Below, one piece after another: positions 56,618 to 64,000 of a stretch of DNA of 64,000 bases. The number at the start of each line of letters is the position of its first letter. Position 1 is the stretch's first letter. Origin of the DNA: Haladaptatus sp. R4 (lineage in GTDB: Archaea; Halobacteriota; Halobacteria; Halobacteriales; Haladaptataceae); assembly GCF_001625445.1 (NCBI RefSeq), contig NZ_LWHG01000029.1, positions 1-64,000 on the forward strand, given 5' to 3'. The position numbers and the translations under genes are program-made. Under the pieces are notes generated by a model that had not been told where the DNA came from, did not search any database, and was given only the letters and a program-made list of their open reading frames with translations.

Positions 56618-57687
56618 ATGGAACTACAGGAGCACTTCGATGCCCCCGGACCGAGAGATTGGCAAACGGTGGACGACGGAACCGTCCGATTCGCGCTGGT
56701 CGGCCTCGGGTGGTGGACGAACGACTTCGTCATCCCGGCTGTGGCCGACTCCGATCTCTGCACCGTCACCGCCGTCGTCAGCGGAAGCATCGAGAAGGCG
56801 GAACGGGTCGCGTCGGACGTCGAGACGGTCGAAGCGTCGATGACCTACGACGAGTTCGTGGACGCGCGGCGACGGAGTCGTACGACGCCGTCTATATCGC
56901 CACGCCTAATTCCTACCACAGGGAGTACGCCGAGGCCGCCGCTCGACACGGTAAGGACGTACTTTGTGAGAAACCGATGGAGGCGACCGTCGAGGACGCG
57001 GAGGCGATGGTCGACGCCTGTGACGATGCGGGCGTGACGCTCATGGTCGCCTACCGGATGCACACCGAACCCGTGGTGAGGCTGGCACGCCGCATCGTCG
57101 TGGACGGTTGTATCGGCGACCCTCGATTGGTGCAGGGGATGAACGCGCAACCGCTGTTGGAGATGAACGGCGATCCCGATCAGTGGCGGCTGAATTCGGA
57201 GCTTACGGGGTACGGAACCTCCGTGATGGACCTCGGGATTTACCCGCTCAACACCGCCCGGTTCGTTCTCGACGCCGACCCCGTTGCGGTCCAGTCGATG
57301 ATGAGTTCGGAACACGAGGCGTTCGCCGACGTTCCCGACGAGCGGGTGACGTTCGGCGTCAGGTACGACGACGGGACGCACGCCGCGTTCGGCGCGAGCC
57401 AGAACGCCTTCGACACCACCAGCCTCGATATCGTGGGGACCGAGGGCGAACTCACGTTGAAACCGGCGTTCCACATGGAGACCACGCTCACCGTCACCAC
57501 GGACGATCGGACGTACGAAGCCACGGTCGAATCGGCCGACCAGATGGAAGAGGAGTTCGACTACTTCGCGAATCAACTCCTCGCCGGAGGGGACGTGTAC
57601 GCCGACGGTCGGCACGGACTGCTGGACATGCGAACCATCGCAGCGATCCACGACGCCGCCGACCGTAACGAAACGGTCCAACTGTAA
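56618..57687 (+). CDS. xacA: D-xylose/aldose 1-dehydrogenase, Gfo/Idh/MocA family, XacA-like (frameshifted)
   Basis: About 356 residues after repair of one missing base near 56865. Features match the haloarchaeal glucose-fructose-oxidoreductase-type xylose dehydrogenase XacA: RDWQTVDDGTVRFALVGLGWW, AVYIATPNSYHREY, the motif LCEKPMEATVEDAE, VAYRMHTEPVVR, GIYPLNTARFVLDADPVAV and DQMEEEFDYFA near the end. It oxidises the sugar at C1 with NADP to a lactone, the first step of oxidative pentose degradation. It follows the second importer operon. Substrate preference between xylose and other aldoses is not certain. Confidence 0.83.
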
Positions 57688-57965
57688 GCACGCCCGTTTC
57701 CCGTGTTCCCCGTCCGCAGTTCGTCGATGAACCGGGAACACGGTACTCTCCGGGATGTCTCCCCTCGTTGGTTCGATGTAATTTTATCCCGAATAGTATA
57801 GAAGAATCTATCTGGTTAAAACTAGGACAGGAGGCATTAAAAAGATTGCCAAGAACGATCCACCGATGGTCGTTCAGTTCGGCCGTTCCACTCGTGCTCC
57901 CGCACCGTTTCACGGCATCCGGTAGTTCACCGATTCGCCGTGCCGAGGAGGTGTCTGGGGGTCGT

Positions 57966-59186
57966 TCACTGACCGCCGTCGGCCGTCCGCAGATACTCGT
58001 CGAGCTTTTTTGCGGTCGCCGTCGCGAACTCGTCGTCGTTGATCGCGGCGTCGATTTCGATCAGTTCCACGTCGTCGTCGAGGTTCTCCCGCAGGGCGTC
58101 GAACAGCCTCGAATCCGCCTCCGGATCGTAGAAATCCTCCCCTTCGACGTCGATGATCGAGACCCCATCGAGCGGGAGAAACAACGCGGTCGGCCCGGTG
58201 GCCGCGTTCAGTTTTCCGGCTATGATCTCGCCGAGTTCGGCGTTCTCCTCGGGCGTCGTCCGCATCAGCGTCACCTGGGGATTGTGGATGTGGAACTTTC
58301 GGTCCTCGAAGGCGTCCGGCACGGAGTCCCGCGGACCGAAGTTGACCATGTCGAGCGCACCCACCGAGACGACCTGCGGGATACCCGTCTCGGCGGCGGC
58401 GTCGAGGCGTGTTTCCCCGGCACTGAGCACGCCGCCGACGAGTTCGTCGGCCCATTCGGTGGTCGTGACGTCGAGCACGCCGTCGATGAGGCCTTGGCGC
58501 ACCAACTCCTCCATCGCGCGGCCGCCGGTTCCGGTCGCGTGAAAGACGATCGTTTCGTACCCCTCAGACTCCAAATATTCGCGTGCCGTATGCACGCACG
58601 GCGTCGTCACCCCGAACATGGTGATTCCGACCGTCGGCTTTTCACTGACCGATATGTCGGGTTCGTTGGCCACCATGCCGACCATCGCGAGCGCCGCGTT
58701 CGAGATCACGCGTCGGGAGAGTTGATTGAGGCCTTCGATGTCGGCGACGGAGTACAGCATCATCACGTCCTTCGCGCCGACGTACGGTTCCGTGTCGCCG
58801 GAGGCCATCGTCGAGACCATCAGTTTCGGGATTCCGACGGGCAGCGCACGCATCGCCGTGGTCGCGATGGAGGTGTTTCCCGATCCGCCGAGTCCGACGA
58901 CCCCTTCGAGAATTCCATCGTCGTGGAGCCGAGACGCGATGGCAGCAGCGCCGTCGCCCATCGTCTCGATGGCTTCCCCACGGTCGGCTTCCGCTCGAAG
59001 GTGTTCGAGACTGGTCCCTGCCGCCTCGGCGACTTCGTGAGCCGACGTGTCCGGTTCGATATCCGGGTCTTCCATCACCCCGACGTCGATCAGGTGGACG
59101 TCGATGTCGTGCGCTTCGATGATCTCACGGGCGAAATCCAGTTCTTCCCCCTTGGTGTCCAGCGTTCCGATGAGTACGACCGCCAT
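57966..59186 (-). CDS. Tm-1-like ATP-binding domain protein (UPF0261 family)
   Basis: 406 residues of the UPF0261/Tm-1 family: start VLIGTLDTKGEELDFA, a central VGLGGSGNTSIATTAMRALPVGIPKLMVSTMASGD and TIVFHATGTGGRAMEEL. In plants the Tm-1 domain inhibits a viral replicase and binds ATP; the microbial role is unknown. It follows the PEP-hydrolase-like gene by one base. In plant Tm-1 proteins the same two domains occur in one chain, which supports joint function. Confidence 0.85.
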   Translation of the reverse strand: MAVVLIGTLDTKGEELDFAREIIEAHDIDVHLIDVGVMEDPDIEPDTSAHEVAEAAGTSLEHLRAEADRGEAIETMGDGAAAIASRLHDDGILEGVVGLGGSGNTSIATTAMRALPVGIPKLMVSTMASGDTEPYVGAKDVMMLYSVADIEGLNQLSRRVISNAALAMVGMVANEPDISVSEKPTVGITMFGVTTPCVHTAREYLESEGYETIVFHATGTGGRAMEELVRQGLIDGVLDVTTTEWADELVGGVLSAGETRLDAAAETGIPQVVSVGALDMVNFGPRDSVPDAFEDRKFHIHNPQVTLMRTTPEENAELGEIIAGKLNAATGPTALFLPLDGVSIIDVEGEDFYDPEADSRLFDALRENLDDDVELIEIDAAINDDEFATATAKKLDEYLRTADGGQ

Positions 59187-59187
59187 G

Positions 59188-60021
59188 CTAGAACTCTATC
59201 TCTTTGAACTCCCGCGCTTGGTTCCGAATCGCCTCCTCGGTCGGCAGGCGCTCCAGGCTCGATGCGCCGAAGAACCCGACGACGCCCTCCGTCTCGTTGA
59301 GCACGTACTCGGCGTCGTCCGGCCACGCTATCGGACCGCCGTGGCAGATGACCATGACGTCCTCGTTGACCGCTTTCGCGGCGTCGTGATGGGCCTGAAC
59401 GCGTTCCGCGGCGTCGTCCAGATCCAGCGATGTCTCCGCACCGATGTCGCCGGAGGTGGTGAGACCCATGTGCGAAACGATGACGTCGGCTCCCACCTCG
59501 GTCATCTCTCGGGCTTGCTCCTCGGTGAACACGTACGGACAGGTCAACATGTCCTGCTCGGCGGCCTCCTCGATCATGTCCACCTCTTTATCGTAACCCA
59601 TCCCCGTCTCCTCGATGTTCTGCCGGAACTGGCTTCCCTCGTCGATGAGTCCGACCGTCGGGAAGTTTTGAACGCCCGAGAACCCGCGACGTTTCAAGTC
59701 CTCGATGAAGACGTCCATCTGGCGGAACGGGTCGGTTCCGTTGACCCCCGCGAGGACCGGCGTGTCCTCGACGACGGGCAGGACTTCGTGACCCATCTCC
59801 ACGACGATTTCGTTGGCATCGCCGTACGGGAGCAGTCCCGCGAGGGAGCCTCGGCCGTTCATCCGATACCGCCCCGAGTTGTAGATGATGAGCATATCGA
59901 CGCCGCCTCGTTCCGCGAACTTCGCCGAAATGCCGGTTCCCGCACCCGCTCCGATGATTGGTTCGCCTCGGGATACCGTCTCTTCGAGTCGCGCGAGCGA
60001 CTCCTCGCGTGTGAATTTCAT
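59188..60021 (-). CDS. Phosphoenolpyruvate hydrolase-like TIM-barrel protein
   Basis: 277 residues of the PEP-hydrolase-like barrel found C-terminal in Tm-1 proteins. Motifs are GEPIIGAGAGTGISAKFAERGG, LIIYNSGRYRMNGRGSLAGLLPYGDAN, GVNGTDPFR and GVQNFPTVGLIDG-like QNFPTVGLIDE. It probably acts on an enolpyruvate-like or ketoacid compound. It forms a two-gene operon with the Tm-1-like gene and diverges from the cupin gene. Confidence 0.85.
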   Translation of the reverse strand: MKFTREESLARLEETVSRGEPIIGAGAGTGISAKFAERGGVDMLIIYNSGRYRMNGRGSLAGLLPYGDANEIVVEMGHEVLPVVEDTPVLAGVNGTDPFRQMDVFIEDLKRRGFSGVQNFPTVGLIDEGSQFRQNIEETGMGYDKEVDMIEEAAEQDMLTCPYVFTEEQAREMTEVGADVIVSHMGLTTSGDIGAETSLDLDDAAERVQAHHDAAKAVNEDVMVICHGGPIAWPDDAEYVLNETEGVVGFFGASSLERLPTEEAIRNQAREFKEIEF

Positions 60022-60190
60022 AGCCCCCTTATTCTACATCGAGCACGGTAATCAAGATACTTACCGGTGAGGATTCTCGCCAGTGAAGATCCTCGCCGTC
60101 GAGGGTCGTCGGGCGGGGACGACCGACCGCTACTACGGACCGTCGCCGCGATACAATTATCGTGATGAACGTCGATCGTTTCCTGGGGCA

Positions 60191-60604
60191 ATGACAGACG
60201 AGAACTTCGTCAGCAGCGAGGACGTACCGACCCAGATGTTCGATTGGGGAACGCTCAAATGGATGGCCACTCCCGACGTCAACGGCTCCGAACGATTCAG
60301 CGCCGGGAGCGTCCAGCTAGCGCCGGGGAAAGGCCACGAGTTACACACGCATCCGGACAGCGACGAGATCCTCTACGTCATCAGCGGGGAGGGAGAGCAG
60401 ACCGTCGAGGACGAAACGCGCGAGGTCGGTCCAGGCGAAATGATTTTCATCCCCGCCGGAATCGAACACGGAACGATAAACACCGGCTGGCAACCGCTGC
60501 AACTACTGGCGGTGTACTCGCCACCCGGTCCGGAGGACGTCTTGGCCGACCTCCCGGAGTGTGAAATCGTACCCGCCGGTGAGATACCTAGCCGGGACGA
60601 CTGA
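60191..60604 (+). CDS. Cupin domain protein
   Basis: 137-residue single cupin. Motif 1 is GHELHTHPDSDEILYVISGEG with three possible metal ligands (His, His, Glu), and motif 2 is PGEMIFIPAGIEHGTINTG. No catalytic assignment is possible; single cupins include sugar isomerases, dioxygenases and binding proteins. A CGATA-CAAT-TATCG palindrome at 60149-60162 is about 29 bases before the ATG and may be its promoter. Divergent from the PEP-hydrolase-like gene. Confidence 0.8.
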   Translation: MTDENFVSSEDVPTQMFDWGTLKWMATPDVNGSERFSAGSVQLAPGKGHELHTHPDSDEILYVISGEGEQTVEDETREVGPGEMIFIPAGIEHGTINTGWQPLQLLAVYSPPGPEDVLADLPECEIVPAGEIPSRDD

Positions 60605-60741
60605 TACTCCCGGTTTCCGACGCCGCTTTTCTCGGCCGGAGTTACGATCCGTTCCGTCGAGTACTCCGTACGATACGTCGCCGTCCGAAAAATTGCACGA
60701 TCGTTTATGCTATTAGCGGCCCAAGATAGGGGGCGAGTACC

Positions 60742-62049
60742 ATGGCACAGAAAGAAGTCCAACAGGAGCTTTCGGTCGATCAGTACACGCTCGGTCTCGT
60801 TGGGCCGGATCAGGAGTGGGCGGGAACCGTCGCGGACGGTGGCACGATCAAAACGCATACGCCACCGGCTTGCTGGGGGCCGATGATCACGCCGGAATTC
60901 CGGGGCGGCCACGAGGTGACGCGGCCGATTCGCGTCGAGAACGCGGAGGTCGGCGACGCTATCGCCCTCTCGATAGAGCGCATCGAAGTGACGAGCATCG
61001 CGACGAGTACCGGCAGCATGCGCGAGCGGGAGGGGGCGTTCGGCGACGACCCGTTCGTCGATCACAAGTGTCCGGAGTGTGGAACCGAGTGGCCGGAGAG
61101 CATCGTCGAAGGAACGGGTGAGGGAGCGGTCAAGTGTTCCGAATGCGGAGCGAACGCCTCCTCGTTCGGTTTCGAGTACGGCTATACGGTGGTTTTCGAC
61201 GACGACCGGACGGTGGGACTGACCGTCGGGGAGAGCGGCGCTGATGACCTGGCGAATCGGGCGGAGGAGGCGATGGCGCTGCCCGAGAACTCCCGGCAAC
61301 ACCCCATCCTGCTGTACGAACCGTCGGAGATGCCGGGAACGCTCGGCCATCTCCGCCCGTTCATCGGCAACATCGGAACGACACCGCCGATCGAGATGCC
61401 GGATTCGCACAACGCGGGCGACTTCGGCCAGTTCCTCATCGGCGCGGAGCACGACTGGGGGCTCGCCGACGAGGACGAACTCGCCGACCGAACCGACGGC
61501 CACATGGATATCAACGCGGTCCGCGAGGGTGCCGTCCTCGTCTGTCCCGTCAAAGTGGACGGGGGCGGCGTCTACGTCGGCGATATGCACGCCAACCAGG
61601 GCGACGGTGAACTGTCGCTCCACACCACCGACGTGAGCGGCCGCGCCGAAATCGGGGTCGAAGTCATCAAAGGCCTCGATATCGACGGTCCGCTCCTGCT
61701 CCCGAACGAGGCCGACCTTCCGTACGTCAGCAAGCCGTACACCGAAGCGGAACTCGAACGCGGCGAACGACTCGCCGCCGACTACGACGTCGAAACGATC
61801 CACGAGATGGGTCCGCTACAGGTGGTCGGCAGCGGCGCGACTATCAACGACGCGACGGACAACGCCTTCGAACGCGCCGGAGCGCTCCTCGATATGACCG
61901 AAGGCGAAGTGCGAGCGCGGTGTACGTTCACCGGCGGTGTCGAAATCGGACGCTTGCCCGGCGTCGTCCAACTGACGATGCTCGCACCGATGGACCGCCT
62001 CGAAGACCGGGGCCTCGCTGATTTGATTCGGGCACAGTACGACCGCTGA
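60742..62049 (+). CDS. Acetamidase/formamidase family protein with zinc-ribbon insertion
   Basis: 435 residues of the FmdA/AmdA family, which hydrolyses small amides to ammonia and an acid. Typical motifs are HTPPACWGPM near 40, GDAIALSIERIEV, HMDINAVREGAVLVCPVKVDGGGVYVGDMHANQGDGE and GATINDATDNAFERA. Unusually, C110-x2-C113 and C132-x2-C135 lie in an insertion (KCPECGTEW...KCSECG) near residue 110, a likely zinc ribbon. It is followed convergently by the SAMP-like gene. Confidence 0.85.
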   Translation: MAQKEVQQELSVDQYTLGLVGPDQEWAGTVADGGTIKTHTPPACWGPMITPEFRGGHEVTRPIRVENAEVGDAIALSIERIEVTSIATSTGSMREREGAFGDDPFVDHKCPECGTEWPESIVEGTGEGAVKCSECGANASSFGFEYGYTVVFDDDRTVGLTVGESGADDLANRAEEAMALPENSRQHPILLYEPSEMPGTLGHLRPFIGNIGTTPPIEMPDSHNAGDFGQFLIGAEHDWGLADEDELADRTDGHMDINAVREGAVLVCPVKVDGGGVYVGDMHANQGDGELSLHTTDVSGRAEIGVEVIKGLDIDGPLLLPNEADLPYVSKPYTEAELERGERLAADYDVETIHEMGPLQVVGSGATINDATDNAFERAGALLDMTEGEVRARCTFTGGVEIGRLPGVVQLTMLAPMDRLEDRGLADLIRAQYDR

Positions 62050-62095
62050 GTTCGGTGTTTCTTTTCCCGTCGTCCCGTGTTCGGTACGGAAACCG

Positions 62096-62368
62096 TCACC
62101 TGCTATCGGTTCCCCCCCGAACGGCGGGAAATACCGTTAGCTCCGCATCGGCCGGACAGTGATCGTCCGAATCGACGCGCTCCCCGTTCACCGAGAAACG
62201 GGCACTGGCCCGGAGTTTCCCGTCGGACGCGTACAGGTGCGTCTCTGCTCGGTGGTAGTCCTCGACGAAGGCCGCGAGCGCCTCTTCGACGGTCCCTCCG
62301 TCGAAGGCGAGCGAGACGGTTTTCTCACCCGTTGCACTTCGGAGCGGGCCGTACACGGTGACGCGCAT
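62096..62368 (-). CDS. Ubiquitin-like SAMP/MoaD family protein with C-terminal tail
   Basis: 90 residues with the beta-grasp order of MoaD/ThiS proteins: MRVTVYGPLRSATG, the helix TVEEALAAFVEDY, and AELTVFPAVRGG. The diglycine at residues 85-86 is needed for adenylation by E1-like enzymes and for sulfur transfer or protein conjugation. Here four residues, TDSR, follow it, so processing would be needed. Either insertion or deletion in the G-run before the stop does not restore an exact GG end. Confidence 0.8.
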   Translation of the reverse strand: MRVTVYGPLRSATGEKTVSLAFDGGTVEEALAAFVEDYHRAETHLYASDGKLRASARFSVNGERVDSDDHCPADAELTVFPAVRGGTDSR

Positions 62369-62553
62369 GCATCACGCTACGGTGGTGGACACGAAAAGTG
62401 ATGCGCGCCGAAAAACGGTTCCGCTATCGGTTGTACGGTTCCTCCCACTCGGATCGAACGCGACGGCGAATCCTTTCCCGACTATCCTTTGTGAACTCCA
62501 ATTGCCGGACGGGGTGGAGAAAACTTATGCCATTAGGGCTACACGTGTAGGCG

Positions 62554-63636
62554 ATGCCCCGTTCACGACGAACCCTCCTCAAGTCGGCAGGTCTCGCAGT
62601 TAGTAGCGGAACGCTCGCGTCGATCGCCGGGTGTCTCGGCGGCCTGTCGTCCGATGGTGGGAGCGGTCCGGCCGAACGATCCACGGCGGATCCGTCTACA
62701 ACAGACCAGCCCACGACGGAACTGTCGGCGAAAACGCCGTCGTCGGATTTCGTGCAGTGGCTCCCCGACCCGACGAAAACCCCGCTGCGGGATGGCTACG
62801 GCTTCCTGTATTTCGACGTCGCGGGGATCAGTGAACGCCGGGAATCGATGCACGAGAACGCCTACTCCCGTCTCGAAAAGGAGATGTTGCGTCCCATCCC
62901 CAGCGACTACGTCGACGTGGCTGACGTCGACACCTCGATAACGCTCGACTTCGTCGCGGAACTGTCCCTCGGATCGTTCGATCCGGAGACGGTCGGCGAG
63001 AAACTCGCCAGCGACGGGGAGTCGCCCGCGACGACGTCACGGGGTACCGCGACGACAACGCGAAACAGTACGACAACGCGAACTACTCGGTCGGACCGGG
63101 AACGGTATCGCGGGTTCGACCTCTACGATACGAACCGAGTCTACGCTGTCTCGGAAGACGCCCTGCTACTGATGTCCCCGATGATCGAGGGTGATTCGGT
63201 CGATAACGCCAAAGCGATCATCGACGCGGCGACGACGGAGACGAGCCACTACGCCGACGGCAACGAGTACGTGTCGTCGATGCTCGGGGTCGTCGACAAT
63301 CCCGACGCACTCTGGTGCTATCCGGAGGCGATGGACGGTTCGACTTCCCGTGGCTTCCGAAAGGACGCCATCACGGGAGAGCTCAAATCGTGGCGGTTCG
63401 GGAGCGAGACGACCCACCTCACGTTTGCGGACACGTATCCCGACGAAGAGACGGCAAAGAGCGGCGAACTGTCGAACTACATCGAATCGCAGTCCCGCCG
63501 ATTCAGTTCGTACGACGGGCTCAACGTCGAAATCGATGGCCTGATGGCCTGGGCCGACGGCACCACTCCGACGAACGAGTTCGACCATCTGTCGGCCGGT
63601 GGACCGAGCGACGGCGTCCACACCACGTACAACTGA
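62554..63636 (+). CDS. Tat lipoprotein of unknown function (internal compensating frameshift)
   Basis: 360 residues as read. The N-terminus has a Tat motif (SRRTLLKSAG) and lipobox ending IAGC, then a Thr/Ser/Pro-rich linker. The body (FLYFDVAGISERRESMHENA; YVDVADVDTSITLDFVAELSLGSFD; GFDLYDTNRVYAVSEDALLLM) has no recognised domain but resembles haloarchaeal surface proteins. Bases 63025-63110 give a Thr/Arg-rich stretch in this frame; another frame reads RDDVTGYRDDNAKQYDNANY there, which is the likely true sequence, between two indels. Confidence 0.7.
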   Translation: MPRSRRTLLKSAGLAVSSGTLASIAGCLGGLSSDGGSGPAERSTADPSTTDQPTTELSAKTPSSDFVQWLPDPTKTPLRDGYGFLYFDVAGISERRESMHENAYSRLEKEMLRPIPSDYVDVADVDTSITLDFVAELSLGSFDPETVGEKLASDGESPATTSRGTATTTRNSTTTRTTRSDRERYRGFDLYDTNRVYAVSEDALLLMSPMIEGDSVDNAKAIIDAATTETSHYADGNEYVSSMLGVVDNPDALWCYPEAMDGSTSRGFRKDAITGELKSWRFGSETTHLTFADTYPDEETAKSGELSNYIESQSRRFSSYDGLNVEIDGLMAWADGTTPTNEFDHLSAGGPSDGVHTTYN

Positions 63637-63738
63637 CGGTACTCCCGCTAAAAATCCGAACCATCTCCGCCGGTCGGTGTCCCCACGCCAGCAGTCGTTG
63701 GGAAGGATTTAACTGACAGCCATCCAATCGTTCGACAG

Positions 63739-64000
63739 ATGTCCACCGCTTTCGGCGATGCCCTCCGCGAGCGTCTCACGCTGCGAGCCGTTTTCTCTTG
63801 GCTCGCCGCGCTCGCCATCTTTCACTTCTTCCTCGAATCGACGGCTCCCCAGTTAGCAACGACGGCCTTCGCAACCGTCAGCGCCGGTCTCACCGATCTT
63901 TTTTCGGACGCCTACGACCTCCGAAAATCCGTGACGCACGCTGGTTTCGGAGTGCAGTTGCTTCTCAGCGGTGTCGCGTTGTCCGTGTTCGACGACGGAA
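63739..64000 (+). CDS. Membrane protein, 3'-partial
   Basis: The open frame starts MSTAFGDALRERLTLRAVF and runs off the right edge. Hydrophobic stretches (FSWLAALAIFHFFL; LLLSGVALSVF) suggest a membrane protein. No family can be assigned from the visible 87 residues. Confidence 0.5.
   Translation, partial: MSTAFGDALRERLTLRAVFSWLAALAIFHFFLESTAPQLATTAFATVSAGLTDLFSDAYDLRKSVTHAGFGVQLLLSGVALSVFDDG

Noticed and set aside
1-64000. tRNA genes or CRISPR arrays
   Set aside because: Looked for GTTCGAATC-type T-loops and for regularly spaced identical repeats; none was found. The ACTTCGTTCC repeats at 34.0 kb are too short and degenerate for an array.

Overview
The window is chromosomal DNA of a haloarchaeon (class Halobacteria). 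The evidence is acidic protein composition, twin-arginine signals and Tat lipoproteins on nearly every exported protein, a halocyanin-type cupredoxin, a SAMP/MoaD-type ubiquitin-like protein, an F420-type luciferase-like oxidoreductase, and A/T-rich TATA-like boxes placed for leaderless transcripts. The genus cannot be fixed from sequence alone. No rRNA, tRNA or CRISPR array was seen.

Layout. 1-2.0 kb: a broken membrane protein and a membrane-anchored cupredoxin. 2.6-10.8 kb: a complete peptide-type (Dpp/Opp) ABC importer, divergent from a creatininase-family amidohydrolase and an IclR regulator. 10.8-18.4 kb: a gene-poor, visibly A/T-richer island carrying an S66 peptidase, a small membrane protein, an ABC-2 ATPase/permease pair, a Tat-secreted protein of unknown function and a transposase remnant. 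18.4-22 kb: ordinary genes (MaoC hydratase, GtrA, GH5-like lipoprotein, small proteins). 22-33.4 kb: a sugar-acid/lactate locus with a GlcD-type FAD oxidase divergent from an enolase-superfamily dehydratase, LutC/LutB/CCG proteins, three UxaA-family (altronate/galactarate dehydratase) polypeptides, an MFS carrier and an Nramp-related carrier. 34-60 kb: a large sugar-catabolic region with two CUT1 sugar ABC importers, GH51 arabinofuranosidase, GH2 glycosidase, XacA-like aldose dehydrogenase, XacE-like FAH-fold dehydratase, a second enolase-superfamily dehydratase, an HpcH/HpaI aldolase, an IclR (XacR-like) regulator, a lactonase-like amidohydrolase and a Gfo/Idh/MocA oxidoreductase. 58-64 kb: a Tm-1-like/PEP-hydrolase-like pair, a cupin, an acetamidase/formamidase with a zinc ribbon, a SAMP-like protein and a Tat lipoprotein.

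Working together. The 34-58 kb genes read as import of pentose-containing oligosaccharides, intracellular hydrolysis (neither glycosidase has a signal peptide), oxidation to an aldonate, dehydration and cleavage, close to the xac pathway of Haloferax volcanii. Hand inspection found a shared palindrome, TCCGA-N5-TCGGA, in five intergenic positions of this region, two of them just upstream of TATA-like boxes. A sister motif, TCCAA-N5-TTGGA, flanks the first IclR gene, and a third palindrome pair, GGACGA-N4-TCGTCC, lies before the sugar-acid operon.

Caveat. At least twelve otherwise good genes are split by single-base indels, including compensating pairs. This looks more like sequencing or assembly error than gene decay, so these loci are listed as frameshifted CDS covering the whole gene.
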